A stretch of DNA of 64,000 nucleotides from Coffea arabica. Its lineage: Eukaryota > Streptophyta > Magnoliopsida > Gentianales > Rubiaceae. Made by a program: the position numbers and the translations under genes. Positions 37,501-49,614 of this stretch are shown here, piece by piece. The notes beneath the pieces were generated by a model. The model ran no database searches. It saw only the letters and a program-made list of their open reading frames with translations, and was not told the origin of the DNA. The DNA is taken from contig NC_092312.1 in the NCBI RefSeq assembly GCF_036785885.1, positions 16,572,001 through 16,636,000 on the forward strand. The letters are read 5' to 3'. Each line of letters starts with the position of its first letter. The stretch's first letter is position 1.

Positions 37501-39416
37501 GTGCAGTCCAGAGTTCAAGTGTCCATTTGAAGTCCATTGGATGGATGGATGGTGGATAACTAAGCAGCTCTTGCTGATCTATCCAACTTTCCACTTTTCA
37601 GTTTCATACTCGTTAAGCTAGTAGTTTCTGTTACTTTTTCTCCTGAAAGGTATTTAATTCATGAAAAGCAAAATTTGCAATCACTAATTGCCTCTTCCCA
37701 ATTTTCATTGTTTTACTTGTTCATGTAGTAATTCTTATAACTTTTCCACAGTGGCAGCAGAATCCAAAACTCCAGTGTGGTTTGAGCCTGTATCGGTTGC
37801 AAAATCCAAACGAATTGCTTCAGTTGCCAAGTATGTGAGTTCTGAGATACTCTGCCTTATGTCACTGAATTAGAGATAAGCCTGCAATTTTTCTAAAATT
37901 TATCTCATGCTGGTGTTTGAATCGGTTTGTACTTGATTAAATAAACAATCACCTGTCATGGTAAACCACAATATGATTGGTTTGTGTTGCTGTTGATCCT
38001 TAAAGGAAAACAGAGACATGAAAAAGATTATTCTGTTAGAAAGAAGAATTTGTTTGGCTCCTATTTTTTTAAACTTCATTCTATAGATCTTGGAGATAGA
38101 TAAAACTTAAGATTTTAGTATGAGAAATCTTAAATTATATTTTAAAATACAAAAGCAGTAAGCTTATGTTATCAATTGTATGATTTTAACCAGTTACATG
38201 CCAGTAAGAGATATCTGTTTGAATTTCACAGGTGAGTTTTGCTTCACCTAATGAAGATGAGCTAATAGCCATGGCAAATGCTCTGTCTTCAGCTGATGTA
38301 TTTTCCCCAATCAAGAGGGAGGATATCCATATCAAGCTTTCAGTGAGATCATTGTTTCAAATGCTTAGGCCTGCAATTCAGGTTTTGCTAGAGAAAGGTA
38401 TTAAAGTCATAGTTGTAACTCTTGGATCAGATGGGGTATTCTTGTGCTCTAGTGAAAAGCATGAATTTGACGGTCTCAACTTTAGGGATGTAAAATCTCA
38501 TTCTTTCAGCAGACAATTGTATGAAATTGTAAATTCAAGTTGCCACCGCAATGGGATTCTGAATGTTACGAGGTCCAAAGGAAGCTTCTATGCCTTACAT
38601 TTTCCAGCACTTTCTGCATCTGTTGTGAGGCTTACTGGTGCTGGAGACTGTTTGGTTGGTGGAACAATAGCGTCATTATGTGCTGGTTTAGATGTCATGC
38701 AAAGTGTGGCTGTTGGTATTGCGTCTGCAAAAGCTGCTGTTGAGGCAGATAGCAATGTACCTGCAAAGCATTGTTTGACCAATATTGCAGGTAGATATCT
38801 TAAATTTTCTCTTCAGTTTCATTGTTTTTCTTCCCAAGCAGCTTTTTCTTGAGGTTGGAGGGAACATGGAGTATTTGATTGTATTTGTATTAACTGACTG
38901 GCACTTCATGATATTTGTCATGTCCAAAGTCAGTTTTCTTCTGATATGGTTGATGGCAAGCACCAACTAATGAATTAACCTCTTATTTTGGTCATCTTGC
39001 CACGCTAAAAAAAAACCTGTCCCCGGAAACAGCCTTCATTTCCCTAGGACCAATAGCGCAGAGAATTGAACAGAACATTAACTTTTCATAGTGTATCTGA
39101 ATGGCACTGGTGGTTGATGAAATCCTATCTAATAGTTGCTGCTTCCTTGTGGTCCTCAAGATATCAATGTTGAAAACTTGCAAAAGATTTTGGGCTGGCA
39201 GCTGCACATGTATGAATGCCTATATCTATTGCTGTCTGTAGTATTTTGAGTAGCTTTTTTTTTTTTGGGGGTTAGATTTTAATCTTTGGCCTTGAATCTT
39301 TTGGTGAGGAAAGAGCTCTCTTCATGAATTTGATTCTGATTTCCATTTTTCCTCCAGATGGTGCGAGATTGGCGTATTTTGGTGCCAGACCTGTGTTCTG
39401 CCCATCAACGTTGTGA
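34530..39416 (+). CDS. PUKI: pfkB-family carbohydrate kinase, pseudouridine kinase type
   Basis: By family, phosphorylates pseudouridine with ATP to pseudouridine 5'-phosphate, the first step of its breakdown; in Arabidopsis this takes place in peroxisomes with the glycosylase PUMY. Nine exons join in frame to 416 residues: 34530-34601, 34763-34876, 35358-35460, 35941-35988, 36843-36940, 37058-37172, 37752-37834, 38232-38790, 39358-39416. Visible motifs: VVIGGMVLDINATP (36-49) opening the fold, the substrate-side GGVARNVAE (68-76, pfkB signature 1), PNEDEL (217-222), TLGSDGVFL, and the C-terminal signature LTGAGDCLVGG with catalytic Asp350. The N-terminal 24 residues are not conserved-looking and may be a leader. 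The protein ends in STL, which is not a canonical peroxisomal signal. Another nucleoside or sugar specificity within the pfkB family remains possible. Confidence 0.88.
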
Positions 39417-40294
39417 GTTACATCATAATCCAGTTGTGGTGTGAATAGCTGCAGGTGCAGAATTTATTCTCTGTCACTGATTAAACAGAATATGAGCTCA
39501 AGCGGGTCGAAGGATATGTAGTTTAGAAGGGAGTGAGTTATTTACCCCAATATTATAAACAGTGTAAAACTCAAGAATGGGTACATCTTCCTCTTCTCGT
39601 GTTCTCAGTGTATTTATAAACTCATTGAGCAATTGTATCCCGTTTGTATTTATTACCAAATTCATAAATTTCTCCTGATTAACAGGATGTATCCCATCCG
39701 TAAACTTCTGATTGCATGTGATGCATCTCATCGGTCCTCGGTTGAAATGTTCAATGCTGGGGTTATTTATTCAGAAATTTCCCATCTGATTAAGTCACAG
39801 GGTTTAGCAGACCAATTACATGTTAAAAGAGGGGTGCAGAAAAATGGCCTCTCGCTGCCTCATTTTGGGGTAGCCGAAAGTCTGCTGGAACACAAACTTC
39901 CGTGTTTGGTGACTTCAGTCCAGCCTTCCTCATCCAAGCATATCAACTGCTTTTTTCTGCGTCTAGAATACGCGCGGCATCTGTCTCCAGCGTTCAATGC
40001 TTCGAAGCTAATTCAATGTCGCGAGGTTTGGAGTCCAACATGATGGTTTATTATCATCTGTTGCGCTGTCCTAATAATTAATTAAAAAAAAAAAAAATCG
40101 GAGGTCAAGAACAAAAACCTTCTTCCTCCAGTGGCACCCATGCGATGCTAATAGATGTTTAATTCATCGCATGCATTAGTGGTGATCCACATTCCATGGA
40201 AGAAGGGCACTTCGAATCTCTTTACCCACTTATAACCTGCTCACATCTGGGCAGATCGTACACGGCCGTTGCAGCACGTTGGCATTCAGATAGA
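39417..40294. other. Convergent 3' region between the kinase and PPR genes
   Basis: Holds the 3' UTRs of both genes. A plus-strand frame open from 39633 to 40043 can be reached in frame from a donor overlapping the kinase stop codon (GTGAGT at 39413) through an AACAG acceptor ending at 39685. I cannot tell if this is used. Confidence 0.5.
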
Positions 40295-42343
40295 TTACTG
40301 GCTGAGCTCTTCCTCGTCATGGATACTGGCCACGAGTTCCTGAATCAAGCAATCTAACATGGCATGCACAGCCTCTGTTTCCGAATGAGACCTGTCATTG
40401 GAGATAAAAGTATGACGTCTATTACCAACTTGCAGCCAACTGCAACCAGTATGCTTCCTGAGTTCTTTCCCTCTCATCTTCTTCATTATTCTTCCCATCT
40501 CGTCCCATCTTCCTTCTGAGGCATATACACCAGCCAATTGCACATATCGAGCCCCATTGTCTCCTTCAATTTTCAGTAGCTTCTCCTCCGCATCATTCGC
40601 AAGTTTCACGTTTCTATTCATTTTGCAGGCATTTATGAATGTGCCCAGAATTATAGCATCTAGTTCCATTGGAATTTTATCCATGAATACTGTGGCCTTT
40701 TCAAGTTGATTAGCCCTTCCGTACAAGTCAATCATGCAGGCATAATGGTCCCTTTCTGGTAGTATCGAGTAATCTTCAGTCATGGAAGAGAAATAATTTT
40801 CACCCACTTCAACTAAACCACTGTGGCGGCAGGCAGATAGAATTGCAACAAAAGTCACTGCATCAGGTTGAAGCCCTCTCTTTACCATCTCCTCAAAAAG
40901 CTGGAGTGCTTCGTATTCATACCCGTGGTGAGCATATCCAGCTATCATCACATTGTGAAGGATAAGGTCTCTGGAGGCCAAATTTTGAAATATTCTTTCC
41001 GCATACCCTATGCTCCCACACTTACAATACATATCAACCACGGCAGTGACTACTTTCTCATCAATTTCAATTCCAACTTTCATTATGTACGCATGGATTT
41101 GCTTTCCAGGATCCACAATGGCCTGTGTCGTGCAGGCACCAAGTAGATTGATAAATAGTAAAGCATCGTAATCTCTTGCATCCCTTTCCATGAATTGCCT
41201 GAAAAGCTCAAAAGCATCATCTGATTGCTGGGTTTTCACATAGCCGGATATCATAGCAGTCCAGACAACAGAATTCTTGTCTGCTAACGAATCAAAAAGC
41301 CTCCTAGCTTCTGCCATGTTACCTTCTGCTGCGTATCCTACAATCATAGATGTAACAGCGAAGGAGTTCTCAACCTTCATCTTTAAATAAACAAATTCTG
41401 CATAGTTCATATTTCCACACTTGCTGTAAAGATCAACAATCCCACTACTTATGAATGGATTCGAATCAATCCCTTTTTTTACAACCCAAGAGTGAATTTC
41501 CTTCCCCATCTTTAAAGCCTTGAGGCTGGAAAAAGCACTCAAAACACTGGCGAATGAGTGTTCATTCCAGCTAAATCCCTCCACCGCCATGCATTTAAAC
41601 ATTTCAATTGCCTTCTCCTCCTGCCCATTCTGGGCAAACCCTGCAATCATCGTATTCCACGATACACTGTCATTCATCTGGTGCTTACTCCAGAAAAGAT
41701 TCTGTGCCAAATCCAATTTGCCTTCTCTACAACAAGCCGCCACCATTGCATTCTTGGAAACCAAGTCAACCGCCGAGGAACTGCCTCTCTCAAACACCGT
41801 CCAAGCATCAGGAAAGCTCCCAGATTTCGAGTACATGTCAATGAGAGAGCTGACAGCAAACCCACTCAAATCATTAGCTGTCTTCAACATGAAAGAATGA
41901 AGTTGCTGGCCCCATGACAAAGCGCTTAACTTGGCCGTCAAATTTAACATTGTAGTCAGAGTAAACTCATCCCTTCGAACGCCATCGCAGTCATTTTGCA
42001 TTTGAAGAAATAATCTGACAGCGCGATCCTCAAAACCATCCCTATTTGCATAGCCAGATATCAGGGAATTGTATGTAACAGAATCTTTTTCCGGGACGGC
42101 GTCGAAAAGATTTTGCGCATTTGACAAGTTCTGGGCTTTTATATAAGCATTTATAACAGTATTCCAAGAATAAACGTTTCGTTCAGGCATTTCATCAAAC
42201 AGCCTATAAGCTTCCCGGATAAGGCCATTTTTTGAGTACAAGTGAATCAATTGGTTGCTGGTAAAAACAGTCGGTGTAAACCCAGATTTTATAACTTGGG
42301 CGTGAAATTGAAGTCCGTCCTTGAGTGACCTCGCCAACGACAT
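40295..42343 (-). CDS. Pentatricopeptide repeat protein, PLS subclass with E-type C-terminus
   Basis: A single-exon gene for 682 residues. PPR motifs of about 31-36 residues run through most of the protein, with typical endings such as NVYSWNTVINAYIKAQNLSNA, DSVSWNTMIAGFAQNGQ, NSVVWTAMISGYVKTQQ and DLILHNVMIAGYAHHG. The C-terminus (GCSWLQVGNRRHTFISNDRSH) is the E/E+ extension; there is no DYW deaminase domain, so any RNA-editing role would need a partner deaminase. PLS proteins act in mitochondria or plastids on specific C-to-U sites or on RNA processing; I cannot predict which organelle or which site. It resembles from memory the Arabidopsis protein At3g18840. Intronless structure is normal for PPR genes. 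The ATG at 42343 is followed at once by repeat sequence, so a targeting peptide is short or absent. Confidence 0.93.
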   Translation of the reverse strand: MSLARSLKDGLQFHAQVIKSGFTPTVFTSNQLIHLYSKNGLIREAYRLFDEMPERNVYSWNTVINAYIKAQNLSNAQNLFDAVPEKDSVTYNSLISGYANRDGFEDRAVRLFLQMQNDCDGVRRDEFTLTTMLNLTAKLSALSWGQQLHSFMLKTANDLSGFAVSSLIDMYSKSGSFPDAWTVFERGSSSAVDLVSKNAMVAACCREGKLDLAQNLFWSKHQMNDSVSWNTMIAGFAQNGQEEKAIEMFKCMAVEGFSWNEHSFASVLSAFSSLKALKMGKEIHSWVVKKGIDSNPFISSGIVDLYSKCGNMNYAEFVYLKMKVENSFAVTSMIVGYAAEGNMAEARRLFDSLADKNSVVWTAMISGYVKTQQSDDAFELFRQFMERDARDYDALLFINLLGACTTQAIVDPGKQIHAYIMKVGIEIDEKVVTAVVDMYCKCGSIGYAERIFQNLASRDLILHNVMIAGYAHHGYEYEALQLFEEMVKRGLQPDAVTFVAILSACRHSGLVEVGENYFSSMTEDYSILPERDHYACMIDLYGRANQLEKATVFMDKIPMELDAIILGTFINACKMNRNVKLANDAEEKLLKIEGDNGARYVQLAGVYASEGRWDEMGRIMKKMRGKELRKHTGCSWLQVGNRRHTFISNDRSHSETEAVHAMLDCLIQELVASIHDEEELSQ

Positions 42344-43937
42344 GTAGGCATTTTAATGTTCCCTTACTTTCCCCCGCGCATGGCCGCTCCGGACTTAATC
42401 AGTTCGCAGCACATGTTTTACGTCGATATAAAAATGATGATCCCGGCTGGGGGCAGCCGATCTGTTTTGCTACGGTACAATACTTTTGCTACCACCAATA
42501 GCTCAAAAGTCAAAGCTCTGTGTGCGTAGCGGATGAGTTTAATGGGTCGGTCAATAATGGGCTCATAACTAGGGTCCTTGACGGCGGGCTTTATTTTTAG
42601 TAGGTTGATTCCACGCCAACAAACAATTTTTTTTTTTTTTTTATGATTACCATATTCACTATATATATTTTTTAAACCAATAGTACTCTATTTGAATTAC
42701 CTGTTTTTTGAGGTATTTTTAAAAAAATTTTCTGTAGTAGTGTATATAAAAAATTTTTATTATAAATATTTTTTGAAATATTTAATATATCATATGAATG
42801 AAATATTTTTTAAATTATTTTTATTTGTGTATTATTGTTGCATTGTATTTGAAAAACTTATTTTTGAAAAAATAGCCAATCTGAATATTTTTCTATTCCC
42901 TTAAATACAGAAAAACTGTGAAGTTAGATCCGGAGTGCGTTGGACACAAATTTCAGTTTTACATTTTCTTTCATAGGATAACTCAGATTTTTAAGTGTCT
43001 AACATAAGATTCTAGTATTATAAATAGTGTTCAACTGACGGGTGCTAAATAGGTGCTTGTTAAGAGAGATTTCAAGTGTTAATTCGCAATTAATTTGAAA
43101 AAGTGTCTAAATACAGGGAGCATTTTATTTATTTTATGTTAAACTATATGTAATTTAGGTATATTAACGAGAGTGTTTATTGAGTATCCTTTAAGAAAAT
43201 CGTTCATAAAAAAACTCATTTTTTATAATAAAACAAAAACTCATTATTGTGCACTAAGTATGTGATGACGAAATTGATTTTTACATTATTTATATCTTTA
43301 TATTCATGAGCAAATGTCAGGCATGTTTTTTCAAAAATTTCAAACGCATTTGCTAATTTATCTTTGGTGTCATATTACTAATATTTTTAAAAAAGCTGTC
43401 ATCCAAATCCAATTACTAATAAATAGCAGGTGTTTTTTCTATCACATGTGGCATTTTCATCCAAATCCAATTACCAATAGTTTTTTTTTTTTTTTGTCGA
43501 CAGTGACACATTTGTATAACCTACTCTATTTTAATCTAAAGAAAGGAGGAATTTAAGAAGACTATGACAGAGAGTCAGTGGATATATAAAATCAACTAAA
43601 TCAAGGGAATATTCTATCACAACCCTTAGATTTTCCCTCCCGGTGGCTGAGGCATTGGCCCAGTGGTTAAATTCAATTACCAATAGTTGGCGTTTTAATT
43701 TTCCCTGCTGTATTAACACTGGGGCAAGAAGCGAGGAAAAGGGGTTGGAAAAGGAGGGGCGAGCGTTAGCAACAAACAAGCCGTCTTTATTGGGGAAATT
43801 TCAATTTCGTGTATTTCCAGGAGTCTCAGACTCTGTGTATCTTCTGCTCATAACTGAAACTACGAATTGCCGCAGCAAGTGAAATAAGTGATAAAGGAGG
43901 AGTATCTGTAAGATCGTTTGGAAAATAGGCCCTTCTA
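42344..43937. promoter_or_regulatory. Divergent spacer shared by the PPR and HVA22-like genes
   Basis: About 1.6 kb between two start codons pointing outward, so both promoters must lie here. About 42680-42890 is a MITE. The words CATCCAAATCCAATTAC occur twice (near 43401 and 43459). No clear TATA element was fixed. Confidence 0.5.
42680..42890 (-). mobile_element. MITE copy related to the nested element at 18195-18399
   Basis: In reverse, GCTATTTTTTCAAAAATAAG and TTTTTCAAATACAATG, then ATTAAATATTTCAAAAAA and TATACACTACTACAG, follow the same order as in the element at 18195-18399. The ends, facing CTATTTGAATTACC and GGCTATTTTTTC, are more decayed. No target duplication seen. Confidence 0.6.
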
Positions 43938-46900
43938 ATGGCTATGTTCGGATCAAACATGGCCGGCGAGGTGATTTTTCCCAACACTTGAAATCTTTTC
44001 TTGCTTTTTACCTAATTTTAACTTATTAGGTTTTTTCCTTCTCCTCCTTTGCAGTCCGTTTATCATTTTGATCCTGAAAGCTCCGTATTGTTTTCCTGAA
44101 AATTCCCTATTGTTCTTTAGCAGAAAATGTGAAGCTTAAACAGGGGGAAAAAAAGTAAACTATTAGTAGGATTTTCTTTTCTTTTGTACTTTCTGACTGT
44201 AATTATCTGCTCTTTTTTTTTTCTGTGTGTTAGCGAATTTTAGAAAGTTAGAGTGAGAGAGAGAAGGGGGGGGGGGGAATCGCATATTTTATTATTTAGG
44301 TAGTTGAATTATGGTTAATTTGGATGATATGTGGAGTTAATACTAATATTTTAGCTTAGCATAAAAAAGGAAGACATGGCTCGGAATATTAGGGTAAAAA
44401 GGTTGATAGAGCCCAGAACAAGGTGAATCTAGTGGTATTCGAACTAATTGGCTCCTGAATTCGAAATTTCTGTCCGCTTGTGAACTTCGTTCTTGACTTC
44501 AAATTAGATCTCTTCATTTCATGATCAGGCTAGTCAATCCCCATTTGCCGGGCTTGGTCCGGATAATCTTCAACTCTGCACCTCCTTTTTTTTCTTTTTT
44601 TTTTTTCAAATCCTGGGCTTGTGGGTTTTATTTGAAACTGTTACTCAATTTTGTAGAGATGTTATCATTATTGATCCTAACCGGCCCTCGAGTTTCTTGT
44701 CGTTATTAAATTACATATGTAATACACATTCCAAGTGCTAGCAACTACTTCATTTTATGCAGGTTGGGTTGCGGTTACTTCTCTGTCCCCTTGGTTCTAA
44801 TGTTGTCACCCGAACAGCGTGGTGAGTTTTTTAGCTGAGTTGGTAGGTTTTGTAATTTCAGTGATTTGCATTCTGCCAAAAAACTTAACCATCCTATCAT
44901 GCTATTATGGTTCTTTTGATATTCGGCTGTAATAGTTTGAGAAAATGTTATCACCAAGAAAAACTTTTACTTGCAACATCAATATTCCTTCATGTTGCAA
45001 CAATTACCTCCCGTCTGCTAAATATTTAGTACAGTTGTTTGCATATTATAACATTCTGATGAGACAGTACTTGCTCACTGCAATTTGTTTGTGAAACAAG
45101 TTTATGACTGGATGTTATATCCTTTTGCCTTCCCTTTTTGACTTGCACAGCTGTTCTGTTGGAATGGTTTTGCCTGTTTACTCTACTTTTAAAGCAATTG
45201 AAACAAGGGATCAAAATGAGCAGCAGAAGTGGCTATTGTACTGGGCAGGTTTGTGGTGTTCTTGAAACTTAAGCTAACATGTTTAATCTTAACACCCCCC
45301 CCCCCCAAAAAAAACAAAAAAAAGTGTAAATTTTTTGTATGCAAATGTGTGTTTCCATGCCTTGAATTACAATTATCTTGCAACCTGGTTCTTTGGAAGT
45401 GTGATGGCATGAGGACTCCATTGGTGGTGGGGGAATGTGTAGTTGTACAAGGACCACAACAAGTACATTATCATGGATTATTATGTGCTTCATCAGAGAG
45501 CAGTTGCCTTAAGATTATCTAGGTTTATTTAGTGGACTAGCAGAAGTCGTTTGCATCATGATATTGTATGCTCCATAATAGTGAATGTGATATTTTTGAG
45601 CTTTTAGAATTATTGACCAGTTGACCATTTTGGTGGAAGCTTTCCTCCTCCTAGCAATTGACTTTTAAATTTATTTAATAGTTGAGAAAGTGAAGTGGCC
45701 CAGTTCAGTGCATTGAATATGCAGATTTTGCTTCTTTCTGCCAAATTGAGTGCGTTTAATTAATTCATTCTGTTCTTATCCTTTGAGCTAAGTTTGAACT
45801 AAAATGGTTTACCTCTTAATACTTGCAGCTTATGGATCTTTTAGTATTGTTGAGATGTTCACAGATAAATTTCTCTACTGGTATAGTTCTTTCTTTAGAT
45901 TGCATATTGTGCTGCTACTGCTTCCTGTTAACGCAATCTGATATAGCTTCTTTTGTCTCTTTTCACAGGTTTCCTCTCTATTATCAGATGAAGTTTGCAT
46001 TTCTTGTTTGGCTTCAGCTTCCTTCTGTTGAGGTAAGCGTGTGCCTTCCAATTTGTTTATGAAATCCTTTTTTCCATTTCTCTTCACTGTTCTGTTTAGT
46101 TTTTCCCTTTCTAAGTTTCTGAGGGAGTACCTCTCTGTTACCCTTTCTTTTGCACTTTATGATAATAGCGATGTGCTAGAATGGTAGGTTTAAGTTGAAA
46201 ATTTTCTTCTCTCTGGATTCATGAATAGCGTAAGAAACTGAAATTAGGTTGCTTTTTTTTTTTAATAAAAAAAATTCAGAACCTTGCATGCTTTTGGATT
46301 TGCAGAAGGTTTATTTAACAAGCTTGTTCTGTGAGGTGATTTGGTTTTTCTTCATCCATTTTGGGTTTGCTTCAGGTTTTATACTAATGTACATTGTGTC
46401 TTTTGATTCTTCACTCTGGTGTATATCTTGGTACTTACTATCAGTGGGGGGAGTTATGAAAAACTTTCAGGTTTATTATGTCTGATCACTTAATGTGGTT
46501 GTATGCTAGTCTTTTATAGAATGTGATTTAAGAAATACTGAGGTGATAGGGTTAAAATTTGATGCTAATATTTGCTTATTTGAATCTTTGCTTCAGCTTG
46601 CTGGGAGGTGAAGTCTGAAAAATATTATAGACAAATTTCCTGATCTTCTGAAATGCTGATGCACCTTGTTTGTTTTATTTTATTTTATTCTTTTGCTGTT
46701 TTAGGGTGCAAGGCAATTGTATGTGCATCATCTGCGCCCATTCCTTGTCAGGCATCAAGCTAGACTTGATCAAATTGTAGGATGCTTGTATGGTGAAATG
46801 GTAAAACCTCTATTTTCAGGTGTTATAAATTGACTGTGGACTGTGATTTTGGCAAAGAGATGTAAATTTTATGAATCTTGTGTGCTAAATTGTTCATGGA

Positions 46901-47485
46901 GAATGGCGATTATATCTTCTCCCTCCTTTCGAGAGTTTTAGTTCTGCTTGTAGTCAAATTGGTAAAAAATCTCAAGCAAGAAAATTTTGCATCTTATCTA
47001 AAGATGGACACTTTTATTATGAGTTTGGTCTCTGTGGATTATGAACGCAGCCTGATTATTATGTGAATATGCAGGCTAAATTCGTCAGTGCCCATCAAGC
47101 AGAATTCCAATTTGCTAAGACACTTCTTAGAAGGATATTACTATCAGGTATGAATGTGATTGACCATGAATCCATTTGGGGTTTTTGTTGCTACCTTCTT
47201 TTATCATTTTGAGTTCCAGACCAGGATGTATGAGGTTAAATTGATGTTTGTCAAATAAGTTGAAAATTTTGTGGTGATCTATATGAACTGTCAAGGGTTC
47301 GCTGTAGTTTGTTTACCATGATGTTTTACCTTCTGCTTGTATCACTATGACCGTCTGACTATTGTTGTTTCGCCTTTCTGCGTGTGACAGCTCGGGATAT
47401 CATTCGCCCCGGGCAACAAATCAATGGTGCAGTTGAAGGTCCAAGAGAGCATGTAGAGACTTCAGAATCAGAAGACGAGGAATAA
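43938..47485 (+). CDS. HVA22K: HVA22-like protein (TB2/DP1 family), HVA22k type
   Basis: A reticulon-like, membrane-shaping protein of the endoplasmic reticulum; HVA22 proteins are linked to ABA and stress responses and to autophagy, though the k branch is little studied. Eight exons join in frame to 189 residues: 43938-43970, 44763-44821, 45151-45248, 45829-45880, 45969-46032, 46705-46800, 47075-47147, 47391-47485. The TB2/DP1/HVA22 domain is seen in VGLRLLLCPLGSNVVTRTAC, PVYSTFKAIETRDQ, the WLLYWAAYGSFSIVEMF hairpin and FPLYYQMKFAFLVWLQLP. The tail is charged and very acidic at the end (SESEDEE). Exon 1 codes for only 11 residues, so the start depends on a short exon whose donor (GAG/GTGATT) is not strong; a start inside exon 2 has no ATG, which supports this model. 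Confidence 0.9.
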
Positions 47486-48879
47486 TGATGAAGTAATGTT
47501 TCGGCTCCCTCAAAGCACACAAAAACTATTGTTGATTGTGTTCGGATCCATTGCGTTTTTAAGCTCCTGATAGCCTGGGGCACACTAGTATTAGGGCGTT
47601 TCAAAGTTCAAACCATGTTCGCGAAGAGTTGGGACTCTGGAGCTGACTTTTTTCCCGCCAGAGAAATGTATATCTAGTTGCTTTGCAGTATTTGGTCTTT
47701 CCGTGGCGCGTCTGTAAATTGGTCGTTTAGATGTTGTATATACTACGGATAACAAACGCAGATATATTTATGGAAATACGCCGCCCGATACGTACTTGTA
47801 AATCGTTGACGGGAAAGAAGCTACTTGTCGCTTATTTGTGCAGATTTGGAGTAATATATTCTTTGAGCATCATAATAATGTTACGTCGCCATAAGCCGGC
47901 AAACGATTTTCTGTACAGAAACCAAGGGAATTTTCCATGGTATTTAAAAGCTTATTTTTTGATAGAGAAGATATTTTCATTTCAAAAGTACCAGTTGTCA
48001 TCCTAATTTAATTTTTTTCCAAAATTGAAAGCAAGTAATAAAAGGCTGAAAATGGAGGCAAAGTGTACAAGTGTGTAATTTTAATGGATATAATATAACA
48101 ATAGGTATTTTAATATACAAAAAAACGGTTTTAAGAATGTATTCAAAGTGTTCTTAGCCAAAAAGGATTTTTCCTTTATTATGCGGTGCTTTGGGTCAAT
48201 TTGAGAAGTCTTTAAAATTTTATAATTGTTTAAAAATTTCAAAATTTTCTTTTTTACATCGGTGGCTTGAAAACTAGAAAAAGAAAAAAGACAAAATGTG
48301 TATGTTTACAAACTCATTTGAGGTTTTTTCGAAGAAAAAATTATTTTTTAATTCAAAAAGTCCTCTTGGATGAATTTAAGGATTCATGAATTGTATACAA
48401 GTTTTTAAAATTTTATATATTTTTTTGTCTAGATCAATGGCTTGAAAACTTGAAAAAAAATTCTTTACTATATATTTAGAAACTTATTTGAGGTGTTTTT
48501 AAGGTGCAAAATGTTATTTTCTTCATTGTAAAATTCTCAATTATTGTTTATGGATTTTCTAAAACATTTATAAGCTCAAAATTTTATTATATTTTTTGTG
48601 TAAACTAATGATAGAAAAATTATTAATAAATCTTTCAACCTTTTTAACACCTTGTGATTCCTAATTAATAAAGCATATCGGCCAAGCTTTCAAAAGTTAA
48701 GGGATTAACTAGATTTGTTACAAAACTAAAATGGTTCACAAGAAAGGGGGCAATATTGGAATGAAAATGTATTCTCCATCTACTAACGCTTTCTTAATAA
48801 TATATATTTGAAATGGCTTGATAATATTATAAAAAGTTAAAAAATAGAAGAAGCAAGCAATTTTTCAAAGTTTAGGGGT
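47486..48879. other. 3' UTR and AT-rich spacer
   Basis: The first 300-400 bases are probably the HVA22-like 3' UTR. The rest is AT-rich, with loosely repeated CTTGAAAACTTGAAAAA and TTTGAGGT words about 150-200 bp apart (near 48259, 48431, 48490). No gene is seen. Confidence 0.4.
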
Positions 48880-48935
48880 GCTAAGTGAAATTATCACAAA
48901 CCTCAGAGAAGGTTTCTAAAATTATCCTAAAGAAA
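48880..48935 (-). mobile_element. Terminal fragment of the foldback family at 25731-26612
   Basis: Reversed, GATAATTTTAGAAACCTTCT and the following GAGGTTTGTGATAATTTC match the end of the larger element. Only one terminus is recognisable here. Confidence 0.5.
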
Positions 48936-48949
48936 TACAGTAAAATTTC

Positions 48950-49614
48950 TATAAATTAATAATTCACGACCGTACAAATTCTATTAACTTAAAGAGATAT
49001 TAATTAATCCCCGATCAATTAATAATCTATTAATTTATGAGTGTACTTATAGTTCAAAGAAATATTCATTTAATCAACTAAAGTTTTATTTTATTTTATA
49101 ATAATATGAATTATTCTATCATAAAAATAGGGTAAAAATCTAAGGAATATAAATCAATATATATCTACTCGATTTGCAAGTATAATTTAATTCTATTAAT
49201 ATCTTTAATATACTTGATATTATTTTTTATTATCAAGAGGTGAAAGAGATTTAGGAATACTAAATAAGAGATGTCGACTTTTATTTTATTAAATGTACAG
49301 AATGAATTAGATTAATAAAAGTGTTCATAAATCAACCAATAGTCAATTACTTAAGTCATAGTGTGAGTATAGAAAAAGAGTATCTAGTAATTGTAGCAAT
49401 CGGTTTCTTAAAAAAATAATAGAATCATATTTTAAAAAAATTATATGTAATTTTAGTAAATTATTAATTTATGATATGACTGGATCAAGCAAAATTATTA
49501 ATTTTAGTGAATTATAAGGTTTTCAAAGAAATTATTATCTCATTATTTTGTCAACATTATTAATTTATTCCCAAGCTGGGATAGAGGGAAATTAGTGTGT
49601 AATTTATGGAAGTT
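48950..49614. mobile_element. Putative MITE with AGTAAAATTTCTATAAATTA termini
   Basis: The left end ACAGTAAAATTTCTATAAAT and the right end, reversed, CGGTAAAACTTCCATAAATT are imperfect inverted repeats. TTAATTTAT-type words recur inside near both ends, facing each other. The right end is followed by a short tandem repeat of ATGGAAGTTTTACYGACTT. The interior does not code. Confidence 0.6.

Noticed and set aside
41520-41917. 126- and 119-codon plus-strand ORFs in the PPR gene
   Set aside because: Antisense to a 682-codon gene with clear PPR repeats.
47731-48006. 91-codon ORF after the HVA22-like gene
   Set aside because: Lies in the 3' UTR/spacer, with no domain and no conserved look.
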